A DNA stretch of 57,228 nt from Bordetella parapertussis (GTDB taxonomy: Bacteria; Pseudomonadota; Gammaproteobacteria; Burkholderiales; SG8-41), in assembly GCA_945864585.1 (NCBI GenBank), contig CAMBCF010000015.1, positions 1 to 57,228 of the forward strand, given 5' to 3'. Positions 44,865 to 53,919 of the stretch are shown here, piece by piece. Position numbers and translations under genes: made by a program. Each line of letters starts with the position of its first letter. Within the stretch, counting starts at the first letter, position 1. The notes under the pieces were generated by a model. That model was not told where the DNA came from, did not search any database, and saw only the letters and a list, made by a program, of their open reading frames with translations.

Positions 44865-45833
44865 TCAAGCCGCCTTTTCTTTCTTCGCCGCACTGGCGCT
44901 GACGGCATCCGCCATCTTCACGTGCGGCACCACCGGCACAATGCCACTCATCAGCGAGCCCGATACCGTCTCCATCAACTCGTCAATCGTGAACATCCCG
45001 TCGTCACCCTTATGCAGGAATTTAAAGTCGTCGCCAAAGATTTCGGTGTTAATGCGTCCGCGCTCGACGTGAATAACCTGACCATTGATGTAATCGGCAT
45101 GGTCCGTCGCGAGATACGCCACCATCGGCGCGACGTATTCCGGGCCGCGATTGACCAGCGTGAGATCGTATTGCTCCTTGGTCATCAAGCCTGCTTCGAA
45201 TTTGCGGCGGCGATTTTCTTTCACCTCAGGCGTCAGTGTCATTCGCGTATCGGCTGACGGACAGATGGCGTTGGCGGTGATGCCGTTCTTGTAGGTTTCC
45301 TTGGCAATCGAGCGCGTCAGGCCTATGATCCCGGCCTTGGCCGCGCTGTAATTGCATTGACCGACCGAGCCTTTGAAGGCGTCGGACGAGAAATTGATGA
45401 TGCGTCCATGGCCCGCTTGCCGCATGTACTTGACCGCGTGGTGGCAGGTATTCCAGTTGCCTTTCAGATGCACCGAGATCACAGCATCAAAATCGTCTTC
45501 GGACATGTTCCAGATCATGCGTTCGCGCAAATTTCCGGCGACGTTGACCAGAATATCGATCTTGCCGTAAGCATCAACACACTGCTTGATCATCAGCCCG
45601 GCCTTGAGGTATTCCGCAACCGAATCATAATTGGCCTGCGCTTTGCCGCCGGCCTTGACGATCTCGGCAACCACGTCGTCGGCCGGCCGCTCCTCGGTTT
45701 TTTCACCACCGCGGCCCACGCCGGGGTCAACCACAATCACGCTGGCGCCTTCTTTGGCCATCAACAACGCAATCGCGCGTCCGATGCCGCGACCGGCGCC
45801 TGTCACTACCGCTGCTTTTCCTTTCAGATGCAT
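44865..45833 (-). CDS. SDR family oxidoreductase with extended C-terminus
   Basis: 322 residues. The cofactor motif is VVTGAGRGIGRAIAL; VNVAGNLRERM holds the NNAG-type site with N to V, and the catalytic pair is SSD...YSAAKAGIIGL (Tyr-x-x-x-Lys). A 60-residue C-terminal tail (RGRINTEIFGDDFKFLHKG) is longer than in typical 250-residue SDRs and resembles the bacterial members of the peroxisomal multifunctional 3-hydroxyacyl-CoA dehydrogenase group. It probably oxidises a secondary alcohol with NAD, perhaps a hydroxyacyl-CoA. It is first in the operon with the LDH2-like gene. Confidence 0.88.
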   Translation of the reverse strand: MHLKGKAAVVTGAGRGIGRAIALLMAKEGASVIVVDPGVGRGGEKTEERPADDVVAEIVKAGGKAQANYDSVAEYLKAGLMIKQCVDAYGKIDILVNVAGNLRERMIWNMSEDDFDAVISVHLKGNWNTCHHAVKYMRQAGHGRIINFSSDAFKGSVGQCNYSAAKAGIIGLTRSIAKETYKNGITANAICPSADTRMTLTPEVKENRRRKFEAGLMTKEQYDLTLVNRGPEYVAPMVAYLATDHADYINGQVIHVERGRINTEIFGDDFKFLHKGDDGMFTIDELMETVSGSLMSGIVPVVPHVKMADAVSASAAKKEKAA

Positions 45834-46169
45834 TTTGATTCTCCCTTAGATGAATTGGGTTAATGGGGTTGCCGCAATAGAAGCTGGAAACCGCAAGTAT
45901 ACCGGGACGCCGGATATTGCGAACGTCCATCAAAGGTTACAAACTCTTCGCTTCACCCACAACGCGGCAACACAAAGGGAGCGCCATGCGGACTTTGCAC
46001 AGCGTTACTTTTGCCGGCGTAATCGCGGCGGGCGTTGCGGCAGCGCCGGGGCTTGCGCAGGCGCAGCAAAAATTTCCGGCAAAACCGGTGCGCCTGCTGG
46101 TGGGACACCCGGCCAGCAGCCAGGCCGACACGGTGGCGCGCATGATAGGCGCGAAGCTGAGCGAGCGTT

Positions 46170-46334
46170 GGGGGCAGCCCAGGGTAAATTTGTTCTATGA
46201 AATTTATGATGAAAATCAATGATGGTAGGCTGGGCACGCTTTTGTGCCCACGCGGATACCAAACCGCGTGGGCAGACGATAAACCTGTCTGCCCACGCTA
46301 TTCTCTGAGAACAAATTTACCCTGGGGGGCAGCC
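46170..46334. repeat. Perfect 10-bp target-site duplication around the insertion
   Basis: GGGGGCAGCC occurs at 46170-46179 and again at 46325-46334, directly on each side of the inverted-repeat element. A perfect duplication is evidence of a transposition event rather than an in-place rearrangement. The run of G makes 9 or 10 bp equally possible. Confidence 0.9.
46180..46324. mobile_element. 145-bp miniature inverted-repeat transposable element
   Basis: The ends are perfect 17-bp inverted repeats: CAGGGTAAATTTGTTCT at 46180-46196 and its complement at 46308-46324. Inside are nested hairpins: TGGGCAC-gctttt-GTGCCCA, CACGCGG/CCGCGTG, and a 12-bp perfect stem GCGTGGGCAGAC/GTCTGCCCACGC. There is no gene, so it must rely on a transposase elsewhere. 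A 9-10-bp duplication is compatible with several IS families, so I do not assign one. A related hairpin module is at 41651. Confidence 0.92.
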
Positions 46335-47222
46335 TGTGGTGATGGACAATCGGCCGGGGGCGGGAGGTATGTTGGCCGCGAGTGCGCTTGCCAAGGCCGC
46401 GCCGGACGGCCACACACTCCTTTATGCCGGGGTCAATTTTGCCATCAGCGCGGCGCTGCAGCCGAACCTGCCTTACGACCCGATCAAGGACTTCGCCGGC
46501 GTCACCCAGATCGGGTATGGCACTCAATCAGTGGTTGTAGCACCCGCCTTGGGCGTCAAATCAATCCAGGACCTCGTCGCGCTCGCCAAGGCGCAACCCG
46601 GCAAGATCATCTTCGGCTCCCCGGCGACCGGAGGCGGCTCCCACCTGAGCGGGGCAAGATTCAATCTCGCCGCCGGTATCAAGGTTATACATGTGGCGTT
46701 CAAGAGCGGGCCGGAAGCAACGCTCGAGACCGTGGCCGGACGCACGCACTACACCATCGTGCCGGTGGTCTCGGTACTGCCGTTCACAAAGGAGGGAAAG
46801 CTGCTGGCGTTGGCGGTGTTTACGCCGCAGCGCTCACCCGCGTTGCCCGAGGTGCCGGCATTGGCAGAGACATACCCCGAATTCAAGCGGCCTGAAGCAA
46901 CCAACGGAATGCTGGCGCCGGCGAAGACGCCACGCGTTATCCTCAATCAAATCAGTACAGAAGTGGCACGCGTGCTCGATCTCCCCGATGTCAGGGAACG
47001 GCTGCAGGCTATGAGCTATCATCTAGCACCGAGCACGCCGGCGGAATACGACAGTATCCTGCGTGAGCAGATCGAAACCTTATCCAGAGTGGTCAGGCAC
47101 CTCGGCCTTCGTGCCAAATGAATGGGGGCCAAACGCTTTCGTGCAGCACCCCTGCCCGCGCACGTTTCGCCGTTCTCGGTTATCCTGCGCACTTTCTTTT
47201 CACCACCATCCGGGACATTGCC

Positions 47223-48662
47223 ATGCCTACGTATCAGGACACTCAGTTATTCATCAACGGCGTGTGGGGCCCAGCCGCATCGGGCCGCACGCTACCTGTG
47301 GTCAACCCCGCCACCCACGCGCAAATCGGCACCGTCGCCTACGCCGATAAGCCTGATCTCGACCGTGCACTTGAAGCTGCCGACAAGGGCTTTAAGGTGT
47401 GGCGCAAAATTTCCGCGTTCGAGCGTTGCAAAATCATGCGCAAGGCGGCGGATATTTTGCGCGAGCGCGCCGACAAAATCGCGCCGCTGATGACACTGGA
47501 ACAGGGCAAGCCCATCGGCGAAGCCAAGATGGAAGTGATGGCTGGAGCGGATGTCATCGACTGGTTTGCCGAGGAAGGCCGCCGCGCGTATGGGCGTGTG
47601 ATCCCAGCGCGTGCCGAAGGTGTTTATCAACTGGTGGTGAAAGAGCCGGTCGGCCCCGTCGCCGCCTTTACACCGTGGAACTTCCCCATCAACCAGGCGG
47701 TGCGCAAGTTGTCCGCGGCACTGTCCACCGGCTGCTCCATTATTTTGAAAGCGCCCGAAGAAACGCCGGCGTCGCCCTCGGAACTGGTGCGTGCGTTCGC
47801 TGATGCCGGCGTCCCGGCAGGCGTGATTAATCTGGTCTACGGCAGCCCGTCGGAAATTTCGAGCTACCTGATTCCGCATCCGGTGATACGCAAAATCACC
47901 TTTACCGGGTCCACGCCGGTGGGCAAACTGCTGGCGGGCATGGCGGGGCAGCACATGAAGCGCGCCACCATGGAACTCGGCGGCCACGCGCCGGTGATCA
48001 TTTTTGACGACGCCGATATCGACATCGCGGCCAAGACCATGTCGTTCATGAAGTACCGCAATGCGGGGCAGGTGTGTGTGTCGCCCACGCGCTTTCTGGT
48101 GCAGGAAGGCGTCTACAAACAGTTCGTCGAAAAATTCGTCGAAGGCAGCAAGTCAGTCAAAGTCGGTGACGGCTTCGACAAAGATACCCGGATGGCCACC
48201 CTGGCCAATCCGCGCCGCCAGACCGCAATGATTGCCAACGTTGAAGACGCGAAGAAGCACGGCGGCAAACTGCAAACCGGCGGCTTTCCCATCGGTGAAA
48301 AAGGCAACTTCTTCGAGCCCACTGTTTTTACCGAACTTGAGACGAGCGCAGCAGCGATGAATACCGAGCCGTTCGGTCCGCTCGCCATCATCAACCCGTT
48401 CAAGACTTTTGACGATGCGGTGAGCGAAGCCAACCGCCTGCCGTACGGCCTCGCGGCTTACGCGTGGACGCGCTCAGCGAAAACCGCCAACGCCATTGCG
48501 GCGCAAGTGGAGACCGGCATGATCACCATCAACCACTTGGGCCTCGCGTTGCCCGAAGTACCGTTTGGCGGCGTGAAGGATTCAGGCTACGGCTCGGAAG
48601 GCGGCACCGAAGCGCTGGAGTCGTATCTGGTTGGGAAGTTTGTTACGCAGGCGGGGCTTTAG
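47223..48662 (+). CDS. NAD(P)-dependent aldehyde dehydrogenase, succinate-semialdehyde-type
   Basis: 479 residues from the ATG at 47223 ([13 protein letters not shown]); the open frame to 47118 overlaps the Bug pseudogene and is not family-like. Motifs: [13 protein letters not shown] (cofactor), [21 protein letters not shown] with the general base Glu, and [12 protein letters not shown] with catalytic Cys. [31 protein letters not shown] and GYGSEGG fit the GabD-like group. It oxidises an aldehyde to an acid in the cytoplasm. Position downstream of a broken Bug and upstream of an intact one suggests it handles a metabolite of an imported acid, but the natural aldehyde is unknown. Confidence 0.92.
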   Translation: MPTYQDTQLFINGVWGPAASGRTLPVVNPATHAQIGTVAYADKPDLDRALEAADKGFKVWRKISAFERCKIMRKAADILRERADKIAPLMTLEQGKPIGEAKMEVMAGADVIDWFAEEGRRAYGRVIPARAEGVYQLVVKEPVGPVAAFTPWNFPINQAVRKLSAALSTGCSIILKAPEETPASPSELVRAFADAGVPAGVINLVYGSPSEISSYLIPHPVIRKITFTGSTPVGKLLAGMAGQHMKRATMELGGHAPVIIFDDADIDIAAKTMSFMKYRNAGQVCVSPTRFLVQEGVYKQFVEKFVEGSKSVKVGDGFDKDTRMATLANPRRQTAMIANVEDAKKHGGKLQTGGFPIGEKGNFFEPTVFTELETSAAAMNTEPFGPLAIINPFKTFDDAVSEANRLPYGLAAYAWTRSAKTANAIAAQVETGMITINHLGLALPEVPFGGVKDSGYGSEGGTEALESYLVGKFVTQAGL

Positions 48663-48709
48663 AAATACGCAATAAAAAATACTTACATAACAAGTAGCTC
48701 GGAGACACT

Positions 48710-49678
48710 ATGCGCCAGTCCCTGCTCGCGTTGCTCACACTAAGCGGCTGCGCCGCATTCGCTCCAGTGGCGGCCCAGAATTATCCCGCCAAGCCGGTAC
48801 GGGTGATCAATCCGTTCGCGCCGGGCGGCGGACTCGATATCGTGCTGCGCCCCGTGCTTGCCAAGATGAGCGAAAGCGTGAAGCAAAGTTTCTTCGTCGA
48901 TAACCGGCCTGGCGCGGCGGGCGTTATCGGCACCGATCTGGGCGCGAAATCCGTGCCCGACGGCTACACGCTGATCAGCGCCACCACCGGCACCATCACC
49001 ATCAACCCCAGCACCTACGCCAAGCTGCCATTCGATCCCGTGCGCGATCTGACGCCCATCACCAGCATCGCCAGCGCGTCTTTCGTGCTGGTGACGCATC
49101 CGTCGCTGGCGGCGCGCAACGCGCGCGAGCTGGTGGCGCTGGCGAAGCGCAGTCCGGGCGAGTTGACCCTGGGTTCGCCGGGTTACGGCGGCATCAACCA
49201 TGTGGGGGGCGAATATTTCTCGCAGTTGACCGGCATCCGGCTCACGCACGTGCCGTTCAAAGGCAGCTTCCCGATGCTGATAGATATCATGGGCGGGCAC
49301 GTGATGCTGGCATTCGATTCGTTACAGGCGACCCTGCCGCACGTGCGGGCGGGAAAACTGAAGGCGATGGGAATCGCGGCGAAAAAGCGCTCGCCCATCG
49401 CCACGGAAATTCCGACCATGGTGGAAGCGGGCGGCCCGCCCATGATCCTGGCCTCGTGGTACGCGTTGCTGGCGCCGGCCGGCACGCCGCGCGAGATCAT
49501 CGTAAAGCTGCATGCCGAAGTGATGAAGGCGCTCGCCCTGCCCGATCTGCGCGAACGCTACGCCTCATCCGGCATCGAGCCGGTGGGCAGCACGCCCGAA
49601 CAGTTCACCGCGGAGATACGCGAGGATCTCACCCGCTGGGCCAAGGTTGTGCGCGCGGCCAATATACGCGCCGAGTAA
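48710..49678 (+). CDS. Bug family (TctC-type) periplasmic solute receptor
   Basis: 322 residues; CGGAGACACT precedes the ATG, 47 bases after the aldehyde dehydrogenase stop, so the two are probably co-transcribed. Signal peptide about 1-22 (ends PVAAQ) contains a Cys at LSGCAAF, which is lipobox-like. Landmarks: YPAKPVRVINPFAPGGGLDI, VDNRPGAAGVIG, VPDGYTLI, GSPGYGGINHVGGEYF and HVPFKGSFPMLID. It ends VVRAANIRAE. It may replace the function of the disrupted Bug two genes upstream. Confidence 0.9.
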   Translation: MRQSLLALLTLSGCAAFAPVAAQNYPAKPVRVINPFAPGGGLDIVLRPVLAKMSESVKQSFFVDNRPGAAGVIGTDLGAKSVPDGYTLISATTGTITINPSTYAKLPFDPVRDLTPITSIASASFVLVTHPSLAARNARELVALAKRSPGELTLGSPGYGGINHVGGEYFSQLTGIRLTHVPFKGSFPMLIDIMGGHVMLAFDSLQATLPHVRAGKLKAMGIAAKKRSPIATEIPTMVEAGGPPMILASWYALLAPAGTPREIIVKLHAEVMKALALPDLRERYASSGIEPVGSTPEQFTAEIREDLTRWAKVVRAANIRAE

Positions 49679-49729
49679 GCGGCGACTGCGCAGCGAAATT
49701 TTTCCAAAACGTGAAATGATTTGTGTGAT

Positions 49730-50944
49730 TCACTGACGCTGTTGCACTATCGTCTGTCGCTTGATCAGGTCCGGAAACCAGCGCATCCACAGTCCGACCA
49801 CCACCAGTGTGCCGATGCCGCCGACGACGACCGCGGGCACCGTGCCCCACCAGGCGGCGGTGACGCCCGATTCAAACTGGCCGAGATGGTTGGAGGTTCC
49901 GGTAAACAGCGAATGTACGGCGCTGACGCGCCCGCGCATCTCGGCGGGCGTTTCCAGTTGCACCAGTGTCAGGCGGATGACCGCGCTCACCATATCGGCT
50001 GCGCCCATGATGGCGAGTGCCAGCAGCGACAACGGCAGCCACGTGGATAATCCGAACACTACGGTAGTGACGCCGAAGGTCGCCACCGAGATGAACAGAA
50101 TTTTTCCGACACTGTGTGTGAGCGGTGAGCGCACGAGGTAGAGCGAAGCCAGCACGCCGCCCAGCGCGGGCGCCGAGCGCAACAGGCCCAGCCCCAGCGG
50201 CCCGGTTTGCAAAATGTCGCGCGCGTAAATCGGCAGCAGCGCCACCGCGCCGCCGAGCAAGGTCGCGAACAAGTCGAGCGAGATCGCGCCAAGGATGATG
50301 GGCTTGCCGAGTATGTAATGGAGTCCGCCGAAAACAGAACGCACGGTCGCCGGTTCATGATCGCGCCGCTCGAAGCTCGAGTGAATGCAGAGGATGATCG
50401 CAGCGGCCAGCGCAAAGAATGCCGCACTTCCGATGTAGACCGCGCTGGCGCCCCACAGATAGATCACACCGCCCAGCGCAGGGCCGACGATGATCGCGGT
50501 TTTTTTCGCTGCCGCGTGAAACGCGATGCAGCGTTGCAGCAGCTCGACGCCCACCAGCGACGGCAGCAGCGAACGCAGCGCCGGGTTCTGAAACGTTTGC
50601 GCCATGCCGGTCAGCCCCACGCCGGCATAGATGATTTCGGCGTTAATCCAGCCGCCATAGTTGGCGGCAGCCAGCGTCAACGCCGCTGCGCATTGAATCC
50701 ATTGACAGATCATTGCCACCTGCCGCCGCTCGTAGCGGTCGGCGACGTGGCCCGCGGGCAAGGTGAACAACAACTGCGCGCCGAAATGCGCGAGCCCCAC
50801 CAGCCCCAGACTCAGTGCGCTGTTGGTGATGTCGTAGATCTGCCAACCGACGGCGAGCACCAGCATCTGATTGGCAAGCGTTGAGGCGATGTCGCCCACC
50901 CAGAAACGCGTGAAGGCAGCGTGCCGGAACAACGAGGTTTGCAT
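49730..50944 (-). CDS. MFS transporter (EntS/DUF894-type)
   Basis: 404 residues with about 11-12 membrane segments. TRFWVGDIASTLANQMLVLAV at the start and LFTLPAGHVADRYERRQVAMI (GxxADRxxRR loop) mark the same MFS_3 group as the protein at 32126; FQNPALRSLLPSLV and VQLETPAEMRGRVSAVHSLF are also family features. It probably exports a small molecule. It converges with the Bug gene at 48710 (52 bases apart) and follows a Bug gene on its own strand 93 bases upstream. Cargo unknown. Confidence 0.87.
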   Translation of the reverse strand: MQTSLFRHAAFTRFWVGDIASTLANQMLVLAVGWQIYDITNSALSLGLVGLAHFGAQLLFTLPAGHVADRYERRQVAMICQWIQCAAALTLAAANYGGWINAEIIYAGVGLTGMAQTFQNPALRSLLPSLVGVELLQRCIAFHAAAKKTAIIVGPALGGVIYLWGASAVYIGSAAFFALAAAIILCIHSSFERRDHEPATVRSVFGGLHYILGKPIILGAISLDLFATLLGGAVALLPIYARDILQTGPLGLGLLRSAPALGGVLASLYLVRSPLTHSVGKILFISVATFGVTTVVFGLSTWLPLSLLALAIMGAADMVSAVIRLTLVQLETPAEMRGRVSAVHSLFTGTSNHLGQFESGVTAAWWGTVPAVVVGGIGTLVVVGLWMRWFPDLIKRQTIVQQRQ

Positions 50945-51037
50945 TGCGACTGTTTAGCAGATGGAGCGGGACGGGCGCAATGCGGCGTAGCGCTGAAATA
51001 AGGTAATTATTTGTATTTAAACGATTATTTTCTCGCG

Positions 51038-52003
51038 CTACTCCGGCTGCAATCCGGCGAGCTTGACCAACGTGGCGTAACGTTTGATCGACGCCGCGAC
51101 GAACGTTCTGAATTCGTCGGGTGTGTTGCCCACCGGCTCCATGCCTATCGCAGCCAGGCCTTCGCGTACCGCAGCGGTAGCCAGCGCCTTGCGTATCTCT
51201 GCGTGCAACTTCGACACCACCACGGCGGGCGTTTTCGCCGGCGCGAATACGCCGTACCAGCTGGAATCCATTTCCATGCCGGTGACGCCGGCTTCGATCA
51301 TGGTGGGCACGTTGGGTAGCAGCTTTGAGCGTGCCGGGGCGTTGTAGGCCAGTGCGCGCACGCGGCCGGCGCGTATTTGGCCGATCAGTGTTCCCGGATT
51401 GGAGATCGCGATTTGCACTTCGCCGCTGATCAAGGCGATGCTCATCGGACCGCCGCCCTTGTACGGCACGTGGGTAAGTTGGATGCCGGTGCGTGCCGCG
51501 AACAGCGCTGCCGCGAGATGCGTGACATTGCCCACGCCCGATGTTCCGTAGGCGAAATTCGCGCCGGGCCGCTTGGCGAGCTGAATCAACTCCTGTACGG
51601 TTTGCGCCGGCAGCGCCGGGTTTATCGCCAGCAACAAGGCTTCGGATGATGCAATGTTGGTCACTGGCTCGAAGCTTGTTATGGCATCAAACGGCAGCTT
51701 GCGCGCGATGCTGGGGTTGATGGCGAAAGCCGCGGGCGTAATCAGCAGCGTGTAGCCGTCGGCATTGGCCTTGGCCACGATATCCGCGCCCAGTATGCCG
51801 TTCGCGCCGGGACGATTGTCGAGCACCATCGATTGCCCGAGTTGCGCAGTCAACTGCGGCGTTACTATGCGCGCCACCGAATCCGGCGAGCCGCCGGGCG
51901 CGAAACCGAGCACCCAGCGCACCGGCCGCTGCGGGTAACTCAAGGCATCGGTTGTGATGGCAAGCAGGGTTGCGGCGAGCACCGAGAGTAGCAGGCGTTT
52001 CAT
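51038..52003 (-). CDS. Bug family (TctC-type) periplasmic solute receptor
   Basis: 321 residues; signal peptide about 1-22 (LLAITTDALS). Fold landmarks: YPQRPVRWVLGFAPGGSPDSV, a PGGSPD loop, LDNRPGANGILG, NADGYTLLITP, FAYGTSGVGNVTHLAAALF and HVPYKGGGPMSIAL. It ends KLAGLQPE. It starts 20 bases after the stop of the PA2778-like gene on the same strand, so it could be transcribed with that pair, although no functional link is known. Ligand unknown. Confidence 0.9.
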   Translation of the reverse strand: MKRLLLSVLAATLLAITTDALSYPQRPVRWVLGFAPGGSPDSVARIVTPQLTAQLGQSMVLDNRPGANGILGADIVAKANADGYTLLITPAAFAINPSIARKLPFDAITSFEPVTNIASSEALLLAINPALPAQTVQELIQLAKRPGANFAYGTSGVGNVTHLAAALFAARTGIQLTHVPYKGGGPMSIALISGEVQIAISNPGTLIGQIRAGRVRALAYNAPARSKLLPNVPTMIEAGVTGMEMDSSWYGVFAPAKTPAVVVSKLHAEIRKALATAAVREGLAAIGMEPVGNTPDEFRTFVAASIKRYATLVKLAGLQPE

Positions 52004-52023
52004 TTTTCTTTTTCCGTAGTGCG

Positions 52024-52977
52024 TTATTTTTTCTGAATGTCTTCGAGCGTGGCCAGTGCTCTCGCACGTAACGGCCCGCCCAGCCTGACCGCATGTTCGG
52101 CGTTTGCGCGCGCCTCGTCCAGCCTGCCGCGGTCCAGCAGCGTTTGTGCCAGATTATTAAACGCGGCGGCAGAACCAGCGTGCGCCATGCTCACTTGCCG
52201 AAACGAAGCTTCCGCCAATGCCAGATCGCCCAGCGCGTGCGCGGTGTTGCCGCGCCCCAGCAGCGCAGCGAGATTGTCCGGCCAGCGCTTGAGCATGGCC
52301 TCGTATGCGCGCGCAGCAGGCCGCGTTTGACCGGCTTTTTCGAGTGCGATTACCGCGTCGGCGTAGCGCTGCTCGGTCGCGGTTACCGGCACGCGCTCGG
52401 GCGGCGTGGCGACCATCGCCCAGCGGCCTTCCTGCCGCCAGAAATATTCAAACACCGACAGCGGCGTGGCATTGCGTTCGAGCGCACCGGAGTGGCGAAT
52501 AATTTGCGCGCGATCCAGATCAAAGCCGATGCTCACGGAATAGTGCCAGCTGGGGTAATACGGCACACCGTAATTTTCCAGCGTGATCACGGGCGTGCCG
52601 GCAGCGACTTCCAGCAGCACGTCGCCGATACGCGGCTCAAGGCGGTACGCGACCATGCCATTGCGCCGCGCCGCCGCCAGCATTTCGACCTGCAATGTGC
52701 CTTTTCTGCCGGGTAGATAGACTTGACTGGTTAGTTGTTCGGGACTGGTATTAGCCCCGGCGCTGTTCAGCGCCATCGCCAGCGCCGCCGGCCCGCAGTG
52801 ATGCTCGGTCTGCGCAAAATACGGCGCATCGCGAATCTCGGCGCTGAGCGGCAGGCCGGGCGGCATGGCGCCCCGCAGTGCTGTAGATTGCGGCGCGAGC
52901 GCGCTGCAACCGCCGAGCAGCGCGCCTATCCACAAAAACAAAAGGCCCGCCGGGTAGCGGGCCTTCAAGCAATGCAT
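52024..52977 (-). CDS. PA2778-type C39-like cysteine peptidase lipoprotein with TPR repeats
   Basis: 317 residues from the ATG at 52977. A GTG at 52989 overlaps the stop of the preceding gene (GTGA) and could also be used. The N-terminus is a lipoprotein signal (LLGGCSAL). The papain-like C39 domain has catalytic Cys in QTEHHCGPAALAMAL and His in YYPSWHYSVSIGFD, with Asp 3-5 residues later. The C-terminal third is a helical TPR region (DNLAALLGRGNTAHALGDLA). The pair with a PA2779-type protein is conserved in Pseudomonas and many betaproteobacteria; it is exported to the periplasm or outer membrane. The substrate is unknown. Confidence 0.87.
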   Translation of the reverse strand: MHCLKARYPAGLLFLWIGALLGGCSALAPQSTALRGAMPPGLPLSAEIRDAPYFAQTEHHCGPAALAMALNSAGANTSPEQLTSQVYLPGRKGTLQVEMLAAARRNGMVAYRLEPRIGDVLLEVAAGTPVITLENYGVPYYPSWHYSVSIGFDLDRAQIIRHSGALERNATPLSVFEYFWRQEGRWAMVATPPERVPVTATEQRYADAVIALEKAGQTRPAARAYEAMLKRWPDNLAALLGRGNTAHALGDLALAEASFRQVSMAHAGSAAAFNNLAQTLLDRGRLDEARANAEHAVRLGGPLRARALATLEDIQKK

Positions 52978-52985
52978 GGCGCGTA

Positions 52986-53363
52986 TCACTTCTGGGGATA
53001 GAACATCCGCACGATCACATAGGTGATCAGCACCAGCAGCAGTGTCACGCCGATGACGGCGGCCCCCCCGGTGGTTGCGCCCGCGGGCAGCGCATCGATT
53101 TTGCCGCTAATTTGCGCAACTTCAAAATCGGTCAGCGCATCGACACGATCCTTGGCGGCTTGCGCCGTCACACCGTGCTGTTGCAATTGCAGTTGCACGT
53201 CGGCGCGCGACAGAAAATCGCGAACTCTGGCGCGCTCGGATTGCACCTCGCTATGCGCGACGGCCTCGTCGGTGCCGATCAGCCCGGCGTGCGCCGTGAA
53301 CGGCAATCCCGCAAGGCTGAAAACGAGCAGGTAACTGACCAGCCGGTGAAATAATTTTTCCAT
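52986..53363 (-). CDS. PA2779-type membrane-anchored periplasmic protein
   Basis: 125 residues: signal peptide about 1-26 (LVFSLAGLPFTAHAG), a soluble helical part (VQSERARVRDFLSRADVQLQ, DRVDALTDFEVAQISGKID) and one C-terminal membrane segment (VIGVTLLLVLITYVIV) ending YPQK. The pattern matches PA2779-type proteins that travel with the PA2778-type peptidase. The second gene follows with an 8-base gap or a GTGA overlap, so they are coupled. The function of the pair is unknown; the QL-rich helix could be a substrate or partner of the peptidase. Confidence 0.87.
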   Translation of the reverse strand: MEKLFHRLVSYLLVFSLAGLPFTAHAGLIGTDEAVAHSEVQSERARVRDFLSRADVQLQLQQHGVTAQAAKDRVDALTDFEVAQISGKIDALPAGATTGGAAVIGVTLLLVLITYVIVRMFYPQK

Positions 53364-53919
53364 GACGGTTTCTTTGATGTTTTTGAATGCGTCTTATGCG
53401 GGTAGATCGAGGACTGCACGGCTACATTTAATGAGCGTTGTTATAGCCGCGATTGGGGCCTTGCGTCAAGTTTTGCGGTGGCGGATTTGCGACACGCAAT
53501 CTGCGAAAATGGCGCTGCTTTGGGTGCTATATCCGGCGGGTGCGGCGCAAGGTTTCGCCACCGACGGGCATATCCGGCAGGGTTGATGTTTGTGACATGG
53601 TGGCGCAGGATGCGCCGTGCGGCGCGGTACGAGCCGACCAGCATCAATGCCACGCGCGGCGCTGCCCTGCGCCAGGGCGCGGCGTGAATTTCGGATGCCA
53701 AGTACTTGCACTGTGTTAGAAAGTAACTCATGCATCTCTGCGAAAACTCCTTCCCCTTCAGGGGGAAGGTTGGGATGGGGGTGGGGTGGAGGCGTGCCAC
53801 CCCATCCCCACCCTAGCCCTCCCCTTGAAGGGGAGGGAATCTATTTTGTGACACAGTACAAGTACTTTTATAACTATTTATTTTTTAATTTTCGCAAGAA
53901 CCTGTAGAGGCTTCCCATC
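53364..53919. other. Long intergenic region with small hairpins and a mobile repeat
   Basis: No convincing coding frame. Bases 53364-53699 are upstream of the PA2779-type gene and should hold its promoter. There are two partial copies of a TATCCGGC-type motif and a GCGCTGCCCTGCGCCAGGGCGCGGC hairpin region near 53660-53683. Bases 53700-53867 are an inverted-repeat element (separate entry). The last 50 bases are AT-rich and probably carry the promoter of the Bug gene at 53920. Confidence 0.6.
53700..53867. mobile_element. 168-bp MITE-like inverted-repeat element
   Basis: The ends are 23-base inverted repeats matching at 20 of 23 positions: AAGTACTTGCACTGTGTTAG at the left (from 53700) against the complement of 53845-53867. 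Inside is a long G/C-strand hairpin, CCCCTTCAGGGGGAAGG to CCCCTTGAAGGGG (about 53753-53838) around a short GAGGCGTG loop. No gene and no clear target duplication. Class not assigned. Confidence 0.65.

Larger units (their letters stand above)
45986..47121 (+). pseudogene. Bug (tctC-type) gene interrupted by a miniature inverted-repeat element
   Basis: The first 65 codons encode a signal peptide (GVAAAPGLAQAQ) and FPAKPVRLLVGHPASSQAD as far as SERWGQP. The 145-bp element then intervenes. The gene resumes as VVMDNRPGAGGML and runs through APDGHTLLYAG, FGSPATGGGSHLSGARF, HVAFKSGPEATLE and a complete C-terminus. Removing the element and one 10-bp duplicate (155 bases) joins RWGQP to VVMDNRPG in one frame, restoring 326 residues. 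As it stands, translation ends at 46222. The following aldehyde dehydrogenase gene begins about 100 bases later and looks intact. Confidence 0.93.

Noticed and set aside
46180-46324. A complete insertion sequence
   Set aside because: 145 bp cannot encode a transposase; it is a non-autonomous element.
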